A model generated the notes under the pieces. It was not told the DNA's origin. It saw nothing but the letters and a program-made list of their open reading frames with translations, and made no database searches. The position numbers and the translations under genes were made by a program. Shown here piece after piece: positions 30,114-38,643 of a stretch of DNA of 38,671 nt. This DNA comes from Saccharofermentans sp. GTDB lineage: Bacteria; Bacillota; Clostridia; Saccharofermentanales; Saccharofermentanaceae. The DNA is taken from positions 1 to 38,671 of the forward strand of contig JAEFBA010000015.1 of NCBI GenBank assembly GCA_016292145.1, given 5' to 3'. The first letter of the stretch is position 1. Each line of letters begins with the position of its first letter.

Positions 30114-32942
30114 ATGAACTCATTGCTTGTAATGACCATCAGCGGCAGTGTTCTTGCGCTGCTTCTCGTGTGTCTTCGTTATACCATTTTGCGTAAAATG
30201 CCCAGCACTGTTTATTACTATGCGTGGCTCCTGGTTCTTTTGCGTTTTGCATTGCCGCTTCCGGGATTAGTTCCCACACTTCCCACACAGGCAGAGAAGG
30301 CAGACGCGCCTGCGGCACTACCTGCTGTTTACAGCGAAATGAACGAACAGGAGAATATTCACGAGATCGTTCAGGAAAACGATAAGGCGATTCCTGTATC
30401 CGCGCAGGATAATGTAACGGAACATGTTTTAGAAGAATCCAAAGAACCTTCTGAATCACAGATTGCCCTTAACAAAGCAGCGGAAACAAAGGAGATGACA
30501 GTTACCGGGACAGCCCATAAGGCTTCGCTTTCCTTTGATTGGAAATCACCGGTGCTCTGGCTCTCTGTCTGGGCGGCCGGCGCAGTAATCAGCATGGCGG
30601 TCACGGTGTTCTCTTATCTCAAGTTCAGCTTCGGCCTGAAGAGGAGTCTTATGGAACCCGACAGCTTTACCAAGGTGGTATATTATTCGATTCCCGGCAA
30701 AAAGCCTGCTCTGTATTTTTCAGGTTCAGCCCGTACTCCCATGTTGTTAGGCGTTTTCAAACCGAAGATCATTCTGCCTTTACGCGGGTACAATGAAGAA
30801 CTCCTTCGCAACATTCTCCGTCACGAGCTTACACATTACCGCCGCTTTGACATGCTCTACAAGTGGGTCTCCGCAGCAATCCTCTCTTTACACTGGTTCA
30901 ATCCCGCAACCTGGTTCATCCGCAGGGAGCTTAACCGTGCATGCGAGATGAGCTGTGATGAGATGCTGCTGCGTTCCATGAACAAAGACGAAAAGCAGTC
31001 TTACGGTAATACGCTCCTTCTGATGGCGGCATCTAAGGCTCTGCCCGCAACTGTTGTTGCAACGACTTTCGCGACGGAGAAAAGAAATCTTAAAGAAAGA
31101 CTTAATCAGATTATGAACTATAAAAAGAGCCGCACACGAATGCTTGCAGCATTCCTTGCTGTGGTGCTCCTGACTGGCTGCGGAATGGCGGCCGGCCCAT
31201 TTTCCGGAAAAACTGCAGAAGAGGAGTCCACCGCAAATGTTACAGACGCGGAAATCTCCGGTTCTGCTTCCGAAAACGATTCAGCAACAAGGGTTACCGC
31301 ACCAGAGGCAGTAGACGGTGTTATCAAGGTAAAGAACGTTGACGAATTCCTTGCTTCGATCGCTCCTAACACCGTGATTGAGCTTTCAGAAGGTGTTTAC
31401 GATCTGAGTAAGGCATCAGATTATGCGAAGTATTCACAAAGCAAATATTATTCATGGAATAGCATTGATGAAGAGGATGGAAAATCTGCCGAGCTGGTCA
31501 TTAATGAAGTTAGAAATCTGACGATTCGTGGCGAAGGAGCAGGCAAGACAACTATTGTGGCAGTTCCGAGAGATGCGAATGTAATTGCTTTCAACAGATG
31601 TGATAATCTCACTGTGTCAGATCTCACGGCCGGTCATACGGTGGAACCAACCAATCGTTGCGCAGGCGGCGTTCTTCAAATGCAGTCCTGCATTAATGTA
31701 AATGTAGACAAATGCGGTCTTTACGGATGTGGTACGATCGGTGTTATAGGATATAGCTGCGAGAAGCTCAACGTCACGGACTGCGATATCTATGAATGCA
31801 GCGTCGGTGCAATTAAAGTCAGTGCTTGTCAAGACGTAATTATCAGCAGCTGTGATATCCATCATCACGGAACGCGAACTGCCAATAGTATTGCAGAACA
31901 CCTTTTTAATGTAATTGAAAGCACGGCCTTCACAGTCTACAACTGCATGATCCATGACAACAGGATCGACGGATTGCTTTACAACAGGAATTCGGACCAA
32001 GTATCCTTACTCTCCAACAAGATTGCGAAAAATGAGATTAATGATGTCTTCATTTTTGAGCAAAATGGTGCGATTGTTGACGGATGCAGCTTTGAAGACA
32101 ACAAGATCCGCAACTGGTACAAGGACGATGCAAAAATCCTGGCGACAGATCTTAAAGGTAACAAGCTGAACAGCACTGATTTCTATGCTATGAAGCATAA
32201 TGACATCAAGCCCGAGACAGTAGTTCCGATTGCAACGCCCACACCTTTCTTGAAGGCAAAAGAAGTCGCTCCCGGCACCGAGATCACCGTTAAGACGATC
32301 GACGATTTCCTCAGTGCTATCGGACCTGACCGTACTGTTGTTCTCGACGGAACAAATTTCGATCTTTCCAAGGCAAAGAATTACGGCAGTACCGGATCTG
32401 AGTACTACCGTTGGGAAGAAAGAGGGGACGGTTATGAACTTGTCATCTGCAATGTAAATAATCTGACCATCAAGGCCAAGGATCCCGATTCTTCAAAAAC
32501 GACATTAGAAGCCCTTCCACGCTATGCAAACGTGCTTGCTTTCTCTGACTGCGAGAATGTTACTGTCAAAGGTTTCACAGCCGGTCATACGAAGGAAAAG
32601 GGTGAATGCTGCGGCGGAGTTCTTGATTTCAACAGCTGCAGAAATGTCAGGGTAGAGAAAATGAGGCTTTACGGCTGCGGATCACTGGGAATCATGTCTT
32701 GGGATTGTTCTGACTTAGACGTCATAAATACTGAGATATATGAGTGCAGTATGGGAGGAGTGTACTCCGAAAGGAACAAGGGTATCAATTTCAAGGACTG
32801 CAACATACACGATGTTCCGTCTCCGGCTCTGGCCTTACGCGAATGTGAGAACGCAACCTGGAACGGTCAAAAACTCAAGGGCGCGTATCTGAATTTTGAT
32901 GTAAAACCCGATGGAACGCTCATATCCATAAATGATATGTAA
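30114..32942 (+). CDS. BlaR1-like M56 receptor with tandem right-handed beta-helix sensor
   Basis: A 942-residue membrane protein. The first ~335 residues are a BlaR1/MecR1-type M56 domain: TM helices at the start, His-Glu-Leu-Thr-His at 237-241 (zinc site), LHWFNPATWFIRRELNRACEMSCDE, then a TM helix with LLTGCG (about 342-360). The outside part is not a penicillin-binding domain. It is two copies of a right-handed beta-helix (about 404-690 and 724-940), each opening with VDEFLASI/IDDFLSAI and carrying a TAGHT...CxGGVL motif plus rows of NLT-IRG, VNVDKCGLYGCG and CDIYECS repeats. Such folds usually bind or cut polysaccharides. It probably senses a carbohydrate or wall fragment and triggers cleavage of the BlaI repressor encoded 2 bases upstream. 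GGAGG lies 7 bases before the ATG. Confidence 0.85.
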   Translation: MNSLLVMTISGSVLALLLVCLRYTILRKMPSTVYYYAWLLVLLRFALPLPGLVPTLPTQAEKADAPAALPAVYSEMNEQENIHEIVQENDKAIPVSAQDNVTEHVLEESKEPSESQIALNKAAETKEMTVTGTAHKASLSFDWKSPVLWLSVWAAGAVISMAVTVFSYLKFSFGLKRSLMEPDSFTKVVYYSIPGKKPALYFSGSARTPMLLGVFKPKIILPLRGYNEELLRNILRHELTHYRRFDMLYKWVSAAILSLHWFNPATWFIRRELNRACEMSCDEMLLRSMNKDEKQSYGNTLLLMAASKALPATVVATTFATEKRNLKERLNQIMNYKKSRTRMLAAFLAVVLLTGCGMAAGPFSGKTAEEESTANVTDAEISGSASENDSATRVTAPEAVDGVIKVKNVDEFLASIAPNTVIELSEGVYDLSKASDYAKYSQSKYYSWNSIDEEDGKSAELVINEVRNLTIRGEGAGKTTIVAVPRDANVIAFNRCDNLTVSDLTAGHTVEPTNRCAGGVLQMQSCINVNVDKCGLYGCGTIGVIGYSCEKLNVTDCDIYECSVGAIKVSACQDVIISSCDIHHHGTRTANSIAEHLFNVIESTAFTVYNCMIHDNRIDGLLYNRNSDQVSLLSNKIAKNEINDVFIFEQNGAIVDGCSFEDNKIRNWYKDDAKILATDLKGNKLNSTDFYAMKHNDIKPETVVPIATPTPFLKAKEVAPGTEITVKTIDDFLSAIGPDRTVVLDGTNFDLSKAKNYGSTGSEYYRWEERGDGYELVICNVNNLTIKAKDPDSSKTTLEALPRYANVLAFSDCENVTVKGFTAGHTKEKGECCGGVLDFNSCRNVRVEKMRLYGCGSLGIMSWDCSDLDVINTEIYECSMGGVYSERNKGINFKDCNIHDVPSPALALRECENATWNGQKLKGAYLNFDVKPDGTLISINDM

Positions 32943-32987
32943 TGGAATATCTTCATTATTCAGCGTGCAATGCGTGTTGTTTTCTAT

Positions 32988-33014
32988 GCGGGATCAAGTG
33001 ATCCCGCTTTTTTT
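32988..33014 (+). terminator. Terminator of the blaI-blaR1-like operon
   Basis: GCGGGATC (32988-32995) and GATCCCGC (33000-33007) make an 8-bp stem with a 4-base loop, followed by seven T (33008-33014). Confidence 0.95.
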
Positions 33015-33093
33015 GCCGCCCGGAAGAATTCTTGTAACGAAATTGATCTTCCTCCGTCTAACACATGAATAAGAAATTTGGAGGGTCTATATT

Positions 33094-34842
33094 ATGAATA
33101 CTTTCTTTGGTACACTTTGGCACCGTATCGCTGTAGCTAATAAAGAGCAGCTCATATGGTTTGGTGCGGTCGTTATAATCATGATCGTACTCGCAGTGCT
33201 CCACCACAAGTGGAAGGGCGATAGCAGGAAGATACGCCTGTGGCGCGGGCTCTGCTTTATGCCGGCTGTCATCGCCGCAGTTCATGCACTTATTTATCTG
33301 AGAGGATTCCCGTTGTTTATTGTAGGGTTCTTCCCGCTTTATGCAGTCGCACTTTTCGCGCTCCTGCCAATACCTTTCGCAAAGCGCAAGATCGGATATA
33401 AGATCACAGCGGTGCTCGCAGGACTTGTGACATGTGTAATGGGTTTCTACTATATTGGCATGTCTCCGGATTATTTCAATCATGCAAAGCAGAGCTATAC
33501 CGCATCCTTTCATTCATTGGTTCAGGATATGGACGAACACTATGTTCTTAAAGAATGGAAAGAAGTTGATTTTGCCGCACTTGAAGCAAAATACATGCCA
33601 ATAGTGATAGAAGCGGAACAGGAGCAGGATGAGCAGAAATTTACTGATGCTGTCATGATGTTCTGCGCTGAACTTCACGACGGTCATGTCCATGTCGTAA
33701 CAGATAATAAAGACAGGATCGAAGGATGCATTTCATATACAGTGTCATATATGCCCCGTGAATATGGTCTTGCAATGGTTCAGCTCGATAACGGTGATGT
33801 AATCGCTGTCTGCACGGGTGCTGATGTACAGAAACTGGGCATAAAGGACGGTACTGTCATTACCAAATGGAACGGCAAGGATATTCTGAAGGCCTGTGCG
33901 GAGGAGATCCCGAATCTCGGTATGTCTGTTAAGGAAAACGCTGAGCGTATCGCTGCAATTGTGCTTTCGGGCGTCGGTGGCGACACGGTCGAGGTCTCAT
34001 TCCTTGACAGCAACGGCGCAGAACAGACGGTAACACTTAAGGATCTCGGCGATCCGCACACCCAGCTTGAAGCATTCAGATTGTACAGGCACTTCGAAAA
34101 GCTTGGCGCTGAGGATGAATACGAGTCTCTTCTTGCTGAAAATTTCTGCACGAAGATGCTGGACGACAAGTGCGGCTATCTCAGGATTACCGCTGAATCA
34201 TCAGGCGACGACCTTTACGATATCTTCGTCGGATACATGACAGGCAATCATGCGAAGGCAAGGGAAATGTTCCGCGAAAAGCTCCGCGCTCTCAAATCTC
34301 AGGGAATGGAATACCTTGTCGTAGATATCCGCAATAATCAGGGCGGTTATGACGAGATCCCCATTGCTCTCTGCGACCTGTTAACAACAGAGGATCTGGA
34401 TCATTACAGCGTAGGTGTACGCAAGAACGGTACCTATAAGAGCACTTCAATGCATGGCATTAAAGGTGACGGTGAATTCTCTGATCTGAAGGTCCTGGTC
34501 CTCACGAATTACGGATGCCTCAGTGCAGGTGACGGAGCTGCGCTCTATCTTTCCATGATGCCTAATGTCACAGTTGCAGGATTGACAGACTCCTACGGCT
34601 GCAACCAGGAAACAGGCGGCATCAGCGCTCTTTCGGGCGGCCATGTCTATGTAGGATTCCCTGTCGGTCTTGTGCTTAACGGTAATGGTGATCCCAATAT
34701 TGATACCCGTAAAGACTGCGTCAGCCGTAACCCTGTTGATGTGCGCATTCCCTTTGATTACGATGCGGCAATGCAGATCTTCCGTGACAAGGAAGACTAT
34801 GAGCTGAACTGGGCAATGCAGTATCTCAGCTCAAACGCCTGA
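33094..34842 (+). CDS. S41-type peptidase with N-terminal TM helices and PDZ-like domain
   Basis: A 582-residue membrane protein. Four hydrophobic segments occupy about 15-145. An outside part follows with a helical lead (HYVLKEWKEVDFAALEAKY), AELHDGHVHVV typical of S41 enzymes, a PDZ-like region (GIKDGTVITKWNGKDI) and the C-terminal S41 core with YLVVDIRNNQGGYDE. The nucleophile is Ser477 in TNYGCLSAGDGAALY. Where tail-specific proteases have the lysine in T-x-G-K-G, this has TDSYGCNQE, so it may use a Ser-His-Glu type centre or have altered activity. GGAGGG lies 8 bases before the ATG. It is likely a membrane-bound envelope protease; its target is unknown. It follows the terminator of the receptor operon, so it should have its own promoter, not clearly seen. 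Confidence 0.85.
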   Translation: MNTFFGTLWHRIAVANKEQLIWFGAVVIIMIVLAVLHHKWKGDSRKIRLWRGLCFMPAVIAAVHALIYLRGFPLFIVGFFPLYAVALFALLPIPFAKRKIGYKITAVLAGLVTCVMGFYYIGMSPDYFNHAKQSYTASFHSLVQDMDEHYVLKEWKEVDFAALEAKYMPIVIEAEQEQDEQKFTDAVMMFCAELHDGHVHVVTDNKDRIEGCISYTVSYMPREYGLAMVQLDNGDVIAVCTGADVQKLGIKDGTVITKWNGKDILKACAEEIPNLGMSVKENAERIAAIVLSGVGGDTVEVSFLDSNGAEQTVTLKDLGDPHTQLEAFRLYRHFEKLGAEDEYESLLAENFCTKMLDDKCGYLRITAESSGDDLYDIFVGYMTGNHAKAREMFREKLRALKSQGMEYLVVDIRNNQGGYDEIPIALCDLLTTEDLDHYSVGVRKNGTYKSTSMHGIKGDGEFSDLKVLVLTNYGCLSAGDGAALYLSMMPNVTVAGLTDSYGCNQETGGISALSGGHVYVGFPVGLVLNGNGDPNIDTRKDCVSRNPVDVRIPFDYDAAMQIFRDKEDYELNWAMQYLSSNA

Positions 34843-34856
34843 GGGAATCCTCAGGC
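34837..34856. terminator. Hairpin between converging genes
   Basis: GCCTGAGG (34837-34844) and CCTCAGGC (34849-34856) form an 8-bp stem with a 4-base loop across the S41 gene's stop. No strong T-run follows on either strand, so termination is likely but weak. Confidence 0.5.
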
Positions 34857-34871
34857 AGTTAAATCAGTGAA

Positions 34872-35684
34872 TTAATTGTCGTCTCTATAAAATTCTAATG
34901 TGCCCAGGCCCATGGTGCTATCCAAAACTTCAAGAGATGTTCCGCAGTTGTTGCAGTGCTTAAGTGATGCTGTAGAGACGACACCGCATTTAGGACAGAC
35001 GTTGCGGTAACACTTCATGGGAGAGCCTGCATTTGCAATCAGATCTGCCTCGATCTCTTTTGCCAAATTTACGGCGCATTCATAGAGAATGTTGTCCCTG
35101 ACAATGACGAAGATAAAACTTAAGACCGGACATGCTAAAGCCAAAACACACGGTGTATAGAATACGATTCCTCTTAACACGGTAATTCCTGTACCGGCAC
35201 CCATGCCGGCGAAAAGCGAAGATACGGCATTATCTAAAAAGATATTCAGAACGAGGATAGCAGTATATATAGCAAGCCATACACCCGGTTGAAGCCATAT
35301 GATCCTCGGTTTGCTCTTAATGACCTTTAAGACTTCCTGTCCGTTTTTCGTGCCCTGTTCCGAAGCGGAAAATGCTATGCGGTAACTCTTCTCGTCGATG
35401 CCGGCCCAGGTAAAATTGCTGCCGTCTCTTTTATAGGTAAATTTTTTGCTGAATACAGGCATTTCGGATGCGCCGTAACGGCGGATTTCCGACAGTGCAT
35501 ACATCCTGGGAGCCTGTATATAGCTCGGAATAAGCAAAATTCCTCCCAATAAGTAAACGGTGGCATTTATCGGGTCCAGGCCGGGGAACTCTCTGTTGCA
35601 TATCCCATATGCGATCACATAGATCGCACATGGCACCAGGATCCACATCTGACCTAGAAGTTTAAACATGGGAGTTGCGCGCAT
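34872..35684 (-). CDS. Membrane protein with C-terminal zinc ribbon
   Basis: A 270-residue protein of no recognised family. Two TM helices are near the start (residues about 10-55), a soluble middle follows (about 60-125), two more helices lie at about 130-210, and a C-terminal zinc ribbon (CPKCG...CNNCG at about 230-250) faces the cytoplasm. CGGAGGAA is close to the ATG and a TATAAT stands about 40 bases upstream on the minus strand. Zinc ribbons attached to membrane proteins recur in this part of the window, but no shared function is known. Confidence 0.75.
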   Translation of the reverse strand: MRATPMFKLLGQMWILVPCAIYVIAYGICNREFPGLDPINATVYLLGGILLIPSYIQAPRMYALSEIRRYGASEMPVFSKKFTYKRDGSNFTWAGIDEKSYRIAFSASEQGTKNGQEVLKVIKSKPRIIWLQPGVWLAIYTAILVLNIFLDNAVSSLFAGMGAGTGITVLRGIVFYTPCVLALACPVLSFIFVIVRDNILYECAVNLAKEIEADLIANAGSPMKCYRNVCPKCGVVSTASLKHCNNCGTSLEVLDSTMGLGTLEFYRDDN

Positions 35685-35956
35685 CTGTTCCTCCGTTCAA
35701 AAAACAACTGACTTCTTTTCCTGATTATATGATATTGAAGGTGAAAATAACTAACATAAAAGAATTTGTCGAGATTTATGGATAAGCCGTGCGATATGAC
35801 TATCATATGGCGAAGAAAAGGACAAGATCAAACGGCTATGTGTTTATTACATGTGTATTGACGATCTTCTATTGTAAAACAACCCGAAATTATTGAAGCC
35901 TGAGAATCATTTTTCGCAGGCTTCTTAGTTAATTATATTCCTGATATAACTTACCA
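35685..35956. other. 272-base spacer without a supported gene
   Basis: Holds the likely promoter of the 34872-35684 gene (TATAAT on the minus strand at 35724-35729) and an 8-bp inverted repeat GAAGCCTG (35895-35902)/CAGGCTTC (35917-35924). A 29-codon open frame from 35807 lacks a ribosome binding site and is not called. Confidence 0.55.
35895..35924. terminator. Weak terminator-like hairpin
   Basis: An 8-bp stem with a 14-base loop, followed on the plus strand by TTAGTTAATTA, not a good T-run. It could end the minus-strand transcript of the 35957-36301 gene, downstream of which it lies, but is not a clear terminator. Confidence 0.35.
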
Positions 35957-36301
35957 TCACACCGAATATCCCAAGTTGATATCAAATGGTGCGATCAGCA
36001 ATTTTTGTAACTCTTTATTGTAATTGTCGAAAAAGATTTTTATGGCCTTGCCATAGTTTTCTTTAGTGTCAAATTCCCAGTATGAATAATACTTAACACA
36101 CTTTACTATCTTGGTTAACTCCCTCGGAGGCTCGCCAAGTTCGATTCCATCTATTGTGAAAAATCTCTTGAAATACTTAAGTGATATGCAACCATCACAT
36201 TTAAGCTGTTTTGTGGTCATTTCTTCAATCTTAGTTTCAAATTGCTCGAGCTTATCAGGTTTTACCTGAAAGAGTTTCATCTCGATAAAGGTCTTATCCA
36301 T
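35957..36301 (-). CDS. Small ABM-like (dimeric alpha-beta barrel) protein
   Basis: A 114-residue protein that looks like an antibiotic-biosynthesis-monooxygenase/EthD-type alpha-beta barrel: FIEMKLFQVKPDKLEQFETKIEEM at the start, a Cys-rich GCISLKYFKRF strand, then YYSYWEFDTKENYGKAI. This is a shape-based guess. I start at the ATG at 36301 because GAGGGA lies 6-7 bases upstream; a TTG at 36328 would add nine residues without reason. A 48-base gap separates it from the next minus-strand gene upstream, so the two may be cotranscribed. Confidence 0.6.
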   Translation of the reverse strand: MDKTFIEMKLFQVKPDKLEQFETKIEEMTTKQLKCDGCISLKYFKRFFTIDGIELGEPPRELTKIVKCVKYYSYWEFDTKENYGKAIKIFFDNYNKELQKLLIAPFDINLGYSV

Positions 36302-36349
36302 TACGTGTCCCTCACTGTACTTGGGCAATTATGCTGTATATATAACAGA

Positions 36350-36832
36350 CTATATTTCATTCCGGATATCTGTTAAAGCATTGAATATCATCTGTTTCCT
36401 GGCATCTTGTGTTCTGTTGTTCCACGAATCAAATGTGACGTCGAATGTTTCAACTTCAGTAGAATATAACGGTTTGGACAATGTATTTGCAAAATCATTT
36501 GAACCGCAATACCTGCAAACTCTTGGTCCGTCCCGAAAAGAAATCTTATTCCCATCAACCGGATCACATGCAAACGGAAATAATTTTGTTGTTATTTCCG
36601 GAAGCAGGTATTTGTCGGGATCATCAATGTTGTGTTCAATGCAAACCTGCCTGATTAATTCAAGAAACTCATCAAATACGGGATTATCTATGAGCTGAAC
36701 GCGCGAAAAACAAGTGCAGTTATGATCTCCTGCTATCCACACTCCGTACTCAGTTATGCCGGCTCTGGTAACGAATGCATTATCTTTACCGCATTTCAGG
36801 CATTTTACTACTTCAGTATCCAAGTAAAGCAT
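36350..36832 (-). CDS. Small Cys-containing protein, unknown function
   Basis: A 160-residue protein of no known family. It starts with CLKCG (residues 11-15) and has later pairs NCTC and CRYC, which may form one or two zinc sites. The rest is soluble with no TM. GGAG lies about 10 bases before the ATG. The shared extended -10 promoter module (C copy) sits 66 bases upstream. Confidence 0.65.
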   Translation of the reverse strand: MLYLDTEVVKCLKCGKDNAFVTRAGITEYGVWIAGDHNCTCFSRVQLIDNPVFDEFLELIRQVCIEHNIDDPDKYLLPEITTKLFPFACDPVDGNKISFRDGPRVCRYCGSNDFANTLSKPLYSTEVETFDVTFDSWNNRTQDARKQMIFNALTDIRNEI

Positions 36833-37087
36833 TTGTGTATTGCTCCGTAGTTAAGTTTCCTGTCTATTTATTGTTCTATCTGTTCTCAGATAAGTTGATT
36901 ATATCATGTGTGTAAAGAACTCTTGACCAATCAATACTAATGATCAAGCCAAAATCCGTGGAAATTAAAGCAATCTTCGGAAACCCTATCTCAAGAAAGA
37001 TAGTTTCAGCTGCTATTGCTTCGACAAAGGTACTCTAATTACCGTGTTGTGACTCCACATTTTTCCAGCCGGTAACCGTCTTGATTA
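36833..37087. other. 255-base spacer with promoter module C
   Basis: Holds the third copy of the promoter module at about 36884-36927 and a 6-bp inverted repeat CTATCT...AGATAG (36987-37004). No gene is supported. No terminator like those at 37813 and 38615 was seen. Confidence 0.5.
36884..36927 (-). promoter_or_regulatory. Promoter module copy C (minus strand)
   Basis: Contains the extended -10 TGATATAAT (36898-36906 on the minus strand) and GAGTTCTTT seven bases upstream (36914-36922). Similar to modules A and B, with more changes and without the terminator part. Confidence 0.65.
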
Positions 37088-37702
37088 TCATCCCTCTGAC
37101 CAAGTTGAAAAGAACTCTTCTTCGACTTCTCCCCATTTGCCTGTCGAAGCGTCATACTGCTGCTTTATGACCAGATGACCATCGGTAACGGTCCCCCAAT
37201 CTTCATAACTCAGGATTATGTTTCCGTCGTTGATGTCAATGAATTTTCCGTAGATCTGCATCCCGCAGATAACGAATTCCTTTTCCTCGCAAATGGCTTT
37301 CTCGTTATCACTGTAATAGAACGCACTGGCAACGTATTTGCCGCTCTTCACCAGAAGACTGTTTGATATATGGGGATAGTAATAAGGTTTCCCGCGCAAT
37401 TCCATATATTTACCATACAGTTCATCGCCGGGCTCCATCTTATCGAACTCATTGTGTTTTGACTTATCACAGATCCTCTTATCGAAGACCATCGTTATTC
37501 CGTCTTCGAAAACAACGATCTTCTCAAGGCCATACATGTTGTCCGAAGGGCACGTATAGACCTTTTCCGCCTTGTCCTCATTCTTTACCCTGTATGCGCA
37601 GGAAGCAAAAGCGAACAGTGTAACAACGGCCATCAATAACGCTGTAATCTTTCTCATAACGACAATCAGTTTAGCGGAAATAATTCGAGTGCTTCTGTTC
37701 AT
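37088..37702 (-). CDS. Predicted lipoprotein, unknown function
   Basis: A 204-residue exported protein. A basic start leads to a hydrophobic signal ending FAFASC, a good lipobox, so the mature protein should be attached to the outer face of the membrane by Cys35. The mature part is a soluble beta-rich domain (YGLEKIVVFEDGITMVFDKR, GDELYGKYMELRGKPYYYPH, GKFIDINDGNIILSYEDWG). No family is recognised. AAGGGGTG lies 8 bases before the ATG at 37702; a second in-frame ATG at 37657 has no ribosome binding site. Its promoter module A is 73-140 bases upstream. Confidence 0.75.
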   Translation of the reverse strand: MNRSTRIISAKLIVVMRKITALLMAVVTLFAFASCAYRVKNEDKAEKVYTCPSDNMYGLEKIVVFEDGITMVFDKRICDKSKHNEFDKMEPGDELYGKYMELRGKPYYYPHISNSLLVKSGKYVASAFYYSDNEKAICEEKEFVICGMQIYGKFIDINDGNIILSYEDWGTVTDGHLVIKQQYDASTGKWGEVEEEFFSTWSEG

Positions 37703-37774
37703 GCTTTCACCCCTTGTTCATATACTTAGTTATTCATTTAACTGATGATTGCTGTACTAAGGAATCTCTCAGAC

Positions 37775-37841
37775 AAGGTAATTATATCATCCAGGCAAAG
37801 AACTCCTGGTATAAAAAAGCTCCTGAATGATCAGGAGCTTT
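37775..37841 (-). repeat. Promoter/terminator module copy A (67 bp)
   Basis: A 67-bp block matching 38577-38643 with four differences. Read on the minus strand it is a terminator hairpin with T-run, then GAGTTCTTT, then the extended -10 TGATATAAT (37781-37789), leading into the lipoprotein gene. Copies A and B are 802 bases apart. Confidence 0.88.
37813..37841 (-). terminator. Terminator of the 37861-38532 gene
   Basis: An 11-bp stem (AAAGCTCCTGA at 37816-37826 with TCAGGAGCTTT at 37831-37841), 4-base loop, and a T-run on the minus strand. It lies 20 bases after the stop of the gene it ends. Confidence 0.9.
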
Positions 37842-37860
37842 CAAAGTCAGTATTTCGTAC

Positions 37861-38532
37861 TCAACTGTTGCTGTCGGAATGACTCGTGAAATCATTTCCC
37901 TTAAGCCTGGATTTCAATTTAACTATGTTGATTAAGATGTTTATTCCCACTACTATGAGAATGAATATGATATTTACAACTGCGTAACGCGGAATTACTT
38001 GCCTCGGAATTACATAACTCTTAATATCATAGCGGCGTATTTCTTCAGCTATACAACAATCCAGATAAATTGGTCGTTCGTTATTGATAAATGGGTTTGT
38101 TTTATCTTCCTCTAGTCTTGCCGTTATATCAATTACTTCGAGTCTTGACTTGGGAATTATCTCGGAATAGTAATAGTGCTTTCCATTACTAATGGGGGAT
38201 GTATAGAAATCCTCTATATCTGCATCATTGATCTCAAATAGCAGCCTGCAATTGCCGTTATATTGAGCTATGATCCACCCCTTCTTGATATTATTCAGGT
38301 TAGTTTCAATGTTCTCGTCACTACCACCCATAAGATGACCAGGGATTGGCGGATAGACCTTAACGATAATGTCTTCTTCATCCGGAACCTCTATAACTTT
38401 TGAAGGAGCAAAAGATGATGTGTTAAGTCCGGGATGCCCAGAAGGCAACTGCCACTTCAATTCAAAATAAACCCAAGAGAGCCAAAAGAACACTACACAC
38501 AGTACTATTGAAACTATAATTCTAGGTTTCAT
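37861..38532 (-). CDS. Membrane protein with two TM helices and an outside domain, unknown function
   Basis: A 223-residue protein. The first TM is at about residues 5-24 (IIVSIVLCVVFFWLSWVYF) and the second at about 182-203 (VVNIIFILIVVGINILINIV). Between them lies an outside domain of about 155 residues with an acidic, beta-rich composition (EEDIIVKVYPPIPGHLMGG, GWIIAQYNGNCRLLFEIND) and a CC pair near its end. No family is recognised. TGAGG lies close to the ATG. It sits between modules A and B and so forms a one-gene transcript. Confidence 0.7.
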   Translation of the reverse strand: MKPRIIVSIVLCVVFFWLSWVYFELKWQLPSGHPGLNTSSFAPSKVIEVPDEEDIIVKVYPPIPGHLMGGSDENIETNLNNIKKGWIIAQYNGNCRLLFEINDADIEDFYTSPISNGKHYYYSEIIPKSRLEVIDITARLEEDKTNPFINNERPIYLDCCIAEEIRRYDIKSYVIPRQVIPRYAVVNIIFILIVVGINILINIVKLKSRLKGNDFTSHSDSNS

Positions 38533-38576
38533 AATGCCTCAAACAATAAAAAAGCCCGACTCACGTTCCCTCTGAT

Positions 38577-38643
38577 AAGGTAATTATATCATCTAAGCAA
38601 AGAACTCATGGCATAAAAAAGCTCCTGAATGATCAGGAGCTTT
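38577..38643 (-). repeat. Promoter/terminator module copy B (67 bp)
   Basis: Second copy of the 67-bp block at 37775-37841, with the extended -10 TGATATAAT at 38583-38591 and GAGTTCTTT at 38599-38607 (minus strand). It lies 45 bases before the start of the two-TM protein gene. Confidence 0.88.
38615..38643 (-). terminator. Terminator at the right end of the window
   Basis: The same 11-bp stem as at 37813-37841 (38618-38628 with 38633-38643) with a T-run on the minus strand. It presumably ends a gene that lies beyond the right edge. Confidence 0.87.

Noticed and set aside
30114..32942. Beta-lactam resistance operon
   Set aside because: The BlaI and M56 parts fit, but there is no penicillin-binding sensor and no beta-lactamase nearby.
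35807..35896. 29-codon open frame in the spacer before the zinc-ribbon gene
   Set aside because: No ribosome binding site and no similarity seen; possibly a gene remnant but not supportable.
37657..37702. Alternative start of the lipoprotein at the second ATG
   Set aside because: The later ATG gives a tidier signal peptide, but only the first ATG has a ribosome binding site (AAGGGGTG).
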